From: Methylobacterium longum
GTDB taxonomy: Bacteria > Pseudomonadota > Alphaproteobacteria > Rhizobiales > Beijerinckiaceae
Length of the DNA stretch: 64,000 nt
Assembly: GCF_022179385.1 (NCBI RefSeq)
Contig: NZ_BPQS01000030.1
Coordinates: 1-64,000, forward strand
Direction of reading: 5' to 3'
Notes under the pieces: generated by a model
What the model saw: only the letters and a program-made list of their open reading frames with translations
The model's database searches: none
Told to the model about the DNA's origin: nothing
Position numbers and translations under genes: made by a program
Shown here: piece by piece, positions 57,542 to 64,000 of the stretch
Position numbering within the stretch: the first letter of the stretch is position 1
Layout of the letters: each line of letters starts with the position of its first letter

Positions 57542-60500
57542 CTGATACGACCAACGACCTTCCGGCAATCGTCCGCGTCTGCCCTTCATGCGGCAGTGAG
57601 CGCCCTCCTTCAGAAATCACCTGCGAGGATTGCCAATACTATATCGGCGAGGAAGAACTACGGCCCGCCGGCAGTTCGCAGCCGCGCTTGCCCGTTGAGC
57701 CCTCGTTACCGGAACTGCGGACCGTTGAGGGAGCGCCAAGCTGCGTCAACGGTCATCCGGTAGAGCCTGGGGACCAGATGTGCATGGTCTGCGGCGGCGA
57801 GATCGCGGCAGCGGACCATCACAGCGATTCAGAATCCGCTCCCGGGCCCGATCGCCCCCCAGAGGTGGAAGCGCCACCCGCCTTCGAGGGCTTTCGGAAT
57901 ATCCTTCGGGCCGGGGGCGGGACCGCGACGGGTCCCTGGGATGTCTACGATGCCGTGCGGGACAGCGATGGTCGTCCGGCGCGGATCGTCCATTACCATG
58001 AGGGGAGCGAACCCGACCCTGCCGTACATGAGGCCCTCGGGCGCCTGCCCACCGATCACGTCCCGGAACTACTGTCTACGGGGCGCGTCGCCGGGCGCAC
58101 CTTCGAGGCCGTCGAGCCGATGCCGAACGGCTCGCTCGACGCCGCGGGGTGGCTGGAGCCGGAGAGGCTGCGCACCGCGATCGAGGAGCTTGGTCGGGCC
58201 CTGCACTCCTTCAGCGAAGCAGGATTGCGTCATCGCGACCTGCGGCCGGCGACTGTGCTCATCCGCGATCCCGAAAGCTTCGATCTCGTCGTCACGGGAT
58301 GGGGATCGGCGCGGCTGTCGGACTTCGATTTGGAACAGGTCGCGCCGCTTCAATTGTCCCGCTACTCCGCCCCTGAGGCCATCGCCGGCGCGGTCAGCGC
58401 CGCCTCGGATTGGTGGTCGCTGGGGATGATCGTCCTGGAGCAGGCGACACGCGGGGCGTGCTTCGCCGGGACCGACGACCTCGCTTTCCGACTGCATGTC
58501 GTCACGCGCGGGATTTCACTGCCCGACACTATCGGCGGCGAGATCAGAACCCTTCTCCGAGGACTGCTCGTCCGCGACCCGAATCGACGCTGGGGAGGCC
58601 GGGAGGTCAGCGCGTGGCTCAACGGCGTCGCGCCGTCGCCGCCCTCACAGGACTTGCCTGGAACCGACGAGCGGGCGGGGCCCGCCATCCGTCTCGCGGG
58701 TCGGAGTTTCACCGCCCCGGCGGCCTTCGCGCTCGCGGCTGCCGAGGCCGGCCATTGGGAGGAAGCGGCGGCGCTGACGGCCAACGGGACCACGGCGACC
58801 TGGCTGGCGGAGCGCAAGGAGGATGCGCGCATCCTCTCGCTGGTCAGGAATGCCTCGACGGCCGATGGCCTCGACCCGGATCTCCGACACGCGATTGCCA
58901 TGATGGCAATTAACCCGGCGCTGCCCTTGTCGATCCGGGGCGAGATCGTCACCCCCGCGTGGCTGATGGCGCATCCCGAGCAAGGCTACGCGCTGGTGAC
59001 CGGCGATGCGCCGAGGCACCTTGAACGGCTCGGGCGCGAGGCGTGGCTTCCCCGCCTCAAGGCCCGTGCTGCCGCCGTGCGGGAGCGTGCGCAGCGCCTC
59101 GAGGTTGAACTCGACGAAGATCGGGCTCGCATTGCGCTACTTGCGACGTCGCGGGCCAACCTTGACGCCGAGCGAGAGGCGAGGCGCGTCCTGTTCCCCG
59201 ACACGGACCACGCCGGACTCGCCATGCTGGTCGAGCGCTCGCGGCTTGGCGACGAGGATGTGATCATCCTCATCAGCGCGGCGCTGCATCAATTCGTGCC
59301 GATGGAGGCATTGGTCGAAGCTACGCGAACGGCCGCTGCTTCGGCCGGCGTGCCGGCGAATGAGGCCGGACTGCGCGCAACGCTCGCCGCCTCTCGGCGC
59401 GAGATCTTCGCGGCTGTCGATGCGCGCATCGCCAATTTCGCCCGCTGCGGCAATCCGGCGATCGACGAGTGGGCTGACGCTTATCGGGTCGAACGCAGGA
59501 TGTCGCTGGCGCGGGCGGCAGCACTGCTGTCGGTTGCCGAGGAGCAATGGAAGGAGCCCCCGCGGCAGCAATACGTCGCCAAACTAATGGACGTCTTTGA
59601 GAAGCGGCTCTCCGCGACCGTGGGCCGTGGTCCGCTCGTCCGCTTCGTGCTGGGTAAGACCACGCCCAGGCTCGACCTGATGGAACTCGGATCAGGCTCG
59701 CGCCCGGCCGAGGCGTTGCTGAACCAGATCCTGGCTCGCGGCGAAGCCGCGACGCCGATCGATCCCGATGCTCTGACAGTGGATCAGAACATCGGATACC
59801 GCCTTCGCCACCTCGTCAACTATGCCCAAACGTTCGTCCGCGATACCGGCATCGACGGGCGATATCTGGGCTTCCCGATTCTTCATGCCCGCGACATGCG
59901 TCCCGGACGGGCCAACACCAAGCCGCGCATTGCGCCCATTTTGCTGTGGCCGGTGTCGATCGACCTGCCGAGCGGTACGGGCCAAACGGCGAGCCTGGCC
60001 TTCGACCGTGGGCGTGAGGAGGTGCGGCTCAATCCAGCGCTCGAAGGGCTCCTCGGCAAGGAAACCTTCGCGCAGTGGCGTTCGGCAGCCGAAGACCTTT
60101 TAAAGCGGCCAGCTCTCCGGCTCGGCGAGGCGATGGATGGGTTTGGTCATCTCGCTGAACCACAGGGATACACCCTCACCCGGTTGCCGGGCAAGGATGC
60201 GGTCCCTGCGGTGCCCATGGCGTTGTGTCCGTCCGCAGTGCTGTTCAATGCCGAGTTTGCCGGTCAATCGCTCGTCGAGGATCTGCGCCAGCTGCGCGCC
60301 CAGCCCGTTGCCGGGACGGCCCTGGATCCTGCTCTCAGGGTCTCCGGGACGCCGGCACCTCCTCAACCGGAGCGCGTGCCAGAACGTGACCGCTTCGGTA
60401 CGGCGGAAGGCGACCCGTCGCAGGACGCGGCCGTTCTTGCGTCGCGTCTGGCGCCCGGCCTCCTCGTCGAGGGACCGCCCGGAACCGGCAAGAGCCAGAC

Positions 60501-63500
60501 GATCGTCAACATCCTGGCTGATGTCATTGGACGCGGTGAGACAGCCCTTGTCGTCTGCCAGAAGCAGGCGGCGCTCAAGGTCGTGCAAAAGCGCATGGAC
60601 GCGGAGGGGCTCGGAGAGCGCCTTTTCATCGTCAACGATGTCAACCGTGATCGCGAGGGCATCTTCCGTGCGCTGCGCGATCAGGTTGCGGCCCTCGGTG
60701 CCGGCGATCCTGAGGCGTTTGCCGCCCTGCGGAAGCAACGCGATGCCAAGGCAGCGCGCATCGAAGTCGTGGAAAAGGACCTCGACCGCGGACACGAGAC
60801 TCTCCACGTCGTGGACGATTTGGCGGGCCTGACCTACCGCCAGATATTGGGTGAGCTCCTCTCGATCGACGACGATGGTCTCGCGATCGACGCGCCTCTC
60901 TTGCGGCGTATGCTGGCGAACCTCGGAGCCGACGCCGTGGCGCGTCTCGAGGAAGAATGCGGGCCCACCGCGTCTCTATGGCTCGCGTCGGCCTTCGAAG
61001 GCAGCGCCCTTGCGGCTTTGAAGCTGTTCGCGGTCGACCACGCGGCGGTCACAGAATTTCAGGCGACCCTCGCCAGCTTCGTGGCGGCCGAGACCGCCCG
61101 CGAAGCACTGATCGCCGAATTGCCGCCTTCCTTCGAGATCGAGGATCCTGCTCCACATCGCGCTTGGCTCGAGACCGGCGCTCAGCATTTGGCGGCCATG
61201 AGTGACGAACGCCGCGCGCGGCTTCGTGCGTGGTTCCCGCTTTTCAAGACTGAGAAGGGAAGCGAGACGCCCGGCAGCCGGATCGTCCGCGATCTCGCGG
61301 CCCTCGCCTCCGACTTGCAGAACGCCGCGCAGGCTCAAGCGCAAGGCAAGATCTTCGAGCCGGTGGCCGCGCTCTCCGAGCAGGAATTGCAGGTCCGATC
61401 GGCTGAGGCGCGGGAAGCGACGGCACCGGTAGGGTTCTTCGGCCGGCTGAGTTCTCGTCGGCGACGCAACAGAAAGTCCTGCCGAGACTACCTGACCAGC
61501 CTCGGTCAGGTCGGCGACGAACTCGGACTAGCGGCCCTCGCAGCGGCGACGGCACTGGAATGCACGGTTCGACCGCTGCGCCAGCGCCTCGACACCCTGC
61601 GCGCGACCCTTGGATTGGCGCCAGCGTCAACACCGGCACCGTTGCGGACCCTGCGGGAAGATGCAGCCGCCATGGCCGCGTCGCTCCAGGAAGCCGCGAA
61701 GGATGCTGAGGCGGCACTGTCCTGCCCGCGGCCGGTAGACGCCGAGCATGTGGTCGAGACCGCTTCGGGATCAGCCCTTCATGCTCTGGCAACCGGCTAC
61801 CAATCCGCCTTTCGACGCCATGCCGCCCGCGAGGCGAGCCTCAAGGTCCTGGATCCGTTGGCAGCATCGTTCAATGACGAACTGACAACACGCTGTATTG
61901 ACGCCATCCGTCGAGGCGACTCCATGCCGCGAACGGTGCAAGCGATCATGGCGGCCCTGCCGACACTGTCGGCCTTCCAGCGCTTCCGCGCGAGAGCGGC
62001 GTCGCTCGACGCGGAAGCCCTCGCCGCACTTTCCGCTCTGCGGCCGCATGCGGATATGTTGCGTCGCGCACCGGCCGGCGCACTCGACGAAGTAGTGCGG
62101 GCGACTCTTCGGCGCGAGGCCTTGCTCGGTTGGAAAACGCGCATCGAGGCGGAGCATCCTGAACTCTCGGTCGACATGGCCGAGACGGTGCGCAAGGTCG
62201 CGGGCCTGGCGCGGCTCGACGCGGAGATGCGAGACCTCAACAGGAAGGTGCTGGCCCACGGCATCGATCCGGCTTCGATCGGCCCCCCAGCAGATTGGAA
62301 TGTCATCACGGCTCTACGGGGGCCGCGCCCGATGAGCCTCCGGGGCGCCTTCGACAGGGGCGAGGCTCTCGGACTCATGCGTTTGCGGCCGGTTTGGCTC
62401 ATGGGACCCGATGTGGCGAGCCGGCTGCTTCCCCTGAAGCCCAGCCTTTTCGACCTCGTGATCTTTGACGAGGCCTCGCAAATCCCCGTCGAGCAAGCCG
62501 TGCCAGCCCTCTTCCGCGGGCGCCGGGTCGTCGTCGCAGGTGACGAGAAGCAGATGCCGCCGAGCGCCTTCTTCTCCGGTCGGGTGGAAGAAGACGAGGA
62601 CGAAGAGGTCGACGAGCAGCCCGATGATGCGGCCACCGAGGCCGAACGCTCGGCGCTCGAAGATGCGTGGAACAAGAAAGACGTGACGGCGTGTCCGGAC
62701 CTCTTACAGCTTGCGCGAGGATGCCTGCCGGCCACCACGTTGCAGATCCACTACAGATCGACCTACCGTGAACTGATCGGCTTCTCGAACGGCGCCTTCT
62801 ACGGCAACCGCTTGAGCGTGCCGGCTCGCCACCCCGACGACGAGATCCGTCGCGGCAAGCCGATCGAGGTGCTCCGGGTCGACGGCGTCTACGATGCCCA
62901 GACTAACCCCGAGGAGGCCGACCGCTTGGTCGAGCTTTTGGCTGAGGTTTGGTCGGCTCCCGTCGCGAAGAGACCGAGCATCGGCATCGTGACCTTCAAC
63001 AAAAAGCAGGCCGACCTCGTCACCGATAAGATCGAGGAACGCGCCGGCTCGGACCCCACCTTCCTCACTGCCCTAAAGACCGAACGCGAACGGAACCAGG
63101 GCGGCGAAGACATGGGCTTCTTCGTCAAGAACGTTGAGAACGTCCAAGGTGACGAGCGCGATTGGATCGTCTTCAGCACCACCTTCGGCCGAGACCGTCG
63201 CGGAGCCTTCCGCCGGTTCTTCGGCGTCCTCGGCCAGACGGGTGGGGAACGACGGCTCAACGTCGCGGTGACGCGCGCGCGGGAGAAGGTGGTCGTCGTC
63301 ACCTCGATGCCCTTCAGCGAGATTTCGGACTGGCACGCCGCCGGGCGCGTGCCGCACAAGCCCCGCGACTTTCTTCAGGCCTATCTCCATTACGCGGGGA
63401 AGATGGCATCAGGAGACGTTGCCGCTGCGCGGGCGCTCCAGACGCGCCTCGCGCCGGGCCAGGGCAAGATCAAGATCGGCTCCGTCCAGCACGACGGATT

Positions 63501-63825
63501 GGCTCAGGCCGTCGGGCGATACATTCGAGAACTCGGCTACGAGCCGGTGCCATCTTCGGACGAAACCGACGTCTTCGGCTTGGACTACGCAATCGTCGAT
63601 CCGCGGACGGGGCTTTTCGGCCTTGGGATCGAATGCGATTCCCCTCGCCACCGTCTCCTTCAAAAGGCGAGAGCCCGCGAAGTCTGGCGGCCTAAGGTGC
63701 TCGGTCGCGCCGTCCCGCGCACGCACCGCGTTTCATCGAGCGCTTGGTACGGTCGGCCGGAAGCCGAGCGGGCAAGGCTTCGGGACGCTCTTGCCACAGC
63801 TATTGTGAGGGAGGCAGCGGAATGA
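57538..63825 (+). CDS. Giant fusion: zinc ribbons, pseudokinase, UPF1-type SF1 helicase and C-terminal nuclease
   Basis: This 2095-residue protein opens with two zinc ribbons (CPSC/CEDC at 15-32, CVNGH/CMVC at 69-85). A protein-kinase-like domain (about 110-365) has HRDLRPATVL at 232 but GWG where DFG is expected and no clear ATP-binding Lys, so it is probably a pseudokinase. A UPF1-like SF1 helicase follows: GPPGTGKS at 979-986, a coiled-coil-rich insertion of about 650 residues, FDEAS at 1643-1647, GDEKQMPP, HYRSTYREL, VENVQGDERDWIVFS and LNVAVTRAREKVVVV. The end (about 1975-2090) resembles a VSR/MTES_1575-type nuclease with FGLDYAIVD and GIECDSPRHR. The start is a GTG overlapping the upstream stop. 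Confidence 0.88.
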   Translation: MTDTTNDLPAIVRVCPSCGSERPPSEITCEDCQYYIGEEELRPAGSSQPRLPVEPSLPELRTVEGAPSCVNGHPVEPGDQMCMVCGGEIAAADHHSDSESAPGPDRPPEVEAPPAFEGFRNILRAGGGTATGPWDVYDAVRDSDGRPARIVHYHEGSEPDPAVHEALGRLPTDHVPELLSTGRVAGRTFEAVEPMPNGSLDAAGWLEPERLRTAIEELGRALHSFSEAGLRHRDLRPATVLIRDPESFDLVVTGWGSARLSDFDLEQVAPLQLSRYSAPEAIAGAVSAASDWWSLGMIVLEQATRGACFAGTDDLAFRLHVVTRGISLPDTIGGEIRTLLRGLLVRDPNRRWGGREVSAWLNGVAPSPPSQDLPGTDERAGPAIRLAGRSFTAPAAFALAAAEAGHWEEAAALTANGTTATWLAERKEDARILSLVRNASTADGLDPDLRHAIAMMAINPALPLSIRGEIVTPAWLMAHPEQGYALVTGDAPRHLERLGREAWLPRLKARAAAVRERAQRLEVELDEDRARIALLATSRANLDAEREARRVLFPDTDHAGLAMLVERSRLGDEDVIILISAALHQFVPMEALVEATRTAAASAGVPANEAGLRATLAASRREIFAAVDARIANFARCGNPAIDEWADAYRVERRMSLARAAALLSVAEEQWKEPPRQQYVAKLMDVFEKRLSATVGRGPLVRFVLGKTTPRLDLMELGSGSRPAEALLNQILARGEAATPIDPDALTVDQNIGYRLRHLVNYAQTFVRDTGIDGRYLGFPILHARDMRPGRANTKPRIAPILLWPVSIDLPSGTGQTASLAFDRGREEVRLNPALEGLLGKETFAQWRSAAEDLLKRPALRLGEAMDGFGHLAEPQGYTLTRLPGKDAVPAVPMALCPSAVLFNAEFAGQSLVEDLRQLRAQPVAGTALDPALRVSGTPAPPQPERVPERDRFGTAEGDPSQDAAVLASRLAPGLLVEGPPGTGKSQTIVNILADVIGRGETALVVCQKQAALKVVQKRMDAEGLGERLFIVNDVNRDREGIFRALRDQVAALGAGDPEAFAALRKQRDAKAARIEVVEKDLDRGHETLHVVDDLAGLTYRQILGELLSIDDDGLAIDAPLLRRMLANLGADAVARLEEECGPTASLWLASAFEGSALAALKLFAVDHAAVTEFQATLASFVAAETAREALIAELPPSFEIEDPAPHRAWLETGAQHLAAMSDERRARLRAWFPLFKTEKGSETPGSRIVRDLAALASDLQNAAQAQAQGKIFEPVAALSEQELQVRSAEAREATAPVGFFGRLSSRRRRNRKSCRDYLTSLGQVGDELGLAALAAATALECTVRPLRQRLDTLRATLGLAPASTPAPLRTLREDAAAMAASLQEAAKDAEAALSCPRPVDAEHVVETASGSALHALATGYQSAFRRHAAREASLKVLDPLAASFNDELTTRCIDAIRRGDSMPRTVQAIMAALPTLSAFQRFRARAASLDAEALAALSALRPHADMLRRAPAGALDEVVRATLRREALLGWKTRIEAEHPELSVDMAETVRKVAGLARLDAEMRDLNRKVLAHGIDPASIGPPADWNVITALRGPRPMSLRGAFDRGEALGLMRLRPVWLMGPDVASRLLPLKPSLFDLVIFDEASQIPVEQAVPALFRGRRVVVAGDEKQMPPSAFFSGRVEEDEDEEVDEQPDDAATEAERSALEDAWNKKDVTACPDLLQLARGCLPATTLQIHYRSTYRELIGFSNGAFYGNRLSVPARHPDDEIRRGKPIEVLRVDGVYDAQTNPEEADRLVELLAEVWSAPVAKRPSIGIVTFNKKQADLVTDKIEERAGSDPTFLTALKTERERNQGGEDMGFFVKNVENVQGDERDWIVFSTTFGRDRRGAFRRFFGVLGQTGGERRLNVAVTRAREKVVVVTSMPFSEISDWHAAGRVPHKPRDFLQAYLHYAGKMASGDVAAARALQTRLAPGQGKIKIGSVQHDGLAQAVGRYIRELGYEPVPSSDETDVFGLDYAIVDPRTGLFGLGIECDSPRHRLLQKARAREVWRPKVLGRAVPRTHRVSSSAWYGRPEAERARLRDALATAIVREAAE

Positions 63826-64000
63826 GCGGTCCCAAGGTGGTCAGGGTTGTGACGCGAGAGGAGTTGGAGGCGACCTGCCGGCGCTGGCTCCTGCTTGTAG
63901 GCGAGGCTGCTGCCGACCTCCTCCGCAACGCAAACCGTTTTGGACTGGCAAGCTCCACACTTCAGTCGCAAGTGGCGGCACGACGGGCCGCTCTCGAAGC
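63822..64000 (+). CDS. Further operon protein, N-terminal part only
   Basis: The ATG at 63822 overlaps the stop of the giant gene (ATGA). The visible 59 residues begin MSGPKVVRVVTREELEATCR and continue as a long helix (RWLLLVGEAAADLLRNANRF, then LQSQVAARRAALEA). This looks like the start of a coiled-coil protein. It runs off the window, so its size and any catalytic part are unknown. The overlap makes it a likely component of the same system. Confidence 0.7.
   Translation, partial: MSGPKVVRVVTREELEATCRRWLLLVGEAAADLLRNANRFGLASSTLQSQVAARRAALE

Overview
The window is GC-rich bacterial DNA that looks like a chromosome (or large plasmid) of a Methylobacterium-type alphaproteobacterium. Pointers are the alphaproteobacterial general stress response signature (an EcfG-type sigma factor with a NepR-like segment and GGAAC-N16-CGTT promoters), a MucR/Ros-type regulator, remains of an HWE-type histidine kinase, several BLUF and LOV-like photosensory proteins, and many short proteins of families such as DUF2934, DUF6894, DUF892 and DUF3597. 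No rRNA is present; one tRNA gene with a CAT anticodon lies near 12.4 kb. Assignments come from reading motifs, without database searches.

Layout. 0-8.1 kb: the end of a probable TRAP permease, an IS110/IS1111-type insertion sequence, a fumarylacetoacetate hydrolase family enzyme, and a tripartite tricarboxylate transporter (tctB-tctA plus two Bug-type binding proteins). 8.3-10.4 kb: an IS3-family element that has cut a small ribbon-helix-helix-like gene. 10.5-31 kb: accessory DNA dominated by short, mostly uncharacterised genes, with a collagen-like exported protein, a membrane-anchored TAXI receptor, a UGT-type glycosyltransferase, a truncated ABC permease, a NepR-like/sigma fusion, an EAL protein, stress proteins and a candidate small RNA. 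31-42.9 kb: a signalling region with a LuxR-type regulator, a YihY membrane protein, a BLUF protein behind a GGDEF-EAL protein, a second BLUF protein, two LOV-like proteins lacking the adduct cysteine, a soluble tandem-PAS chemotaxis transducer, decayed EAL and HWE-kinase fragments, and XRE and MucR-type regulators. 43-49 kb: an AraC-type regulator, a MITE-like element, an ECF41-type sigma factor with a four-helix membrane protein, an NAD(P)-binding oxidoreductase and a metallo-beta-lactamase-fold hydrolase.

49.6 kb to the end: after more than 1 kb with little coding and a sharply AT-rich stretch, one co-directional operon runs off the window. It encodes a YhaO/SbcD-like nuclease, a YhaN/SbcC-like ATPase, a single-ring ClpB-like AAA+ protein, a small radical-SAM activase-like protein, a 2095-residue zinc-ribbon/pseudokinase/UPF1-type helicase/nuclease protein, and the start of a further protein. 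Most junctions are 4-base start/stop overlaps. I do not recognise the combination as a named system; it has the hallmarks of an NTP-dependent conflict (anti-phage or anti-plasmid) system and is the strongest candidate here for something undescribed.

Three kinds of dispersed non-coding repeat are also visible: a TGTCCGCTT/AAGCGGACA hairpin family, a three-copy element of about 65 bp between 30.4 and 32.3 kb, and a 172-bp MITE-like element at 44.3 kb.
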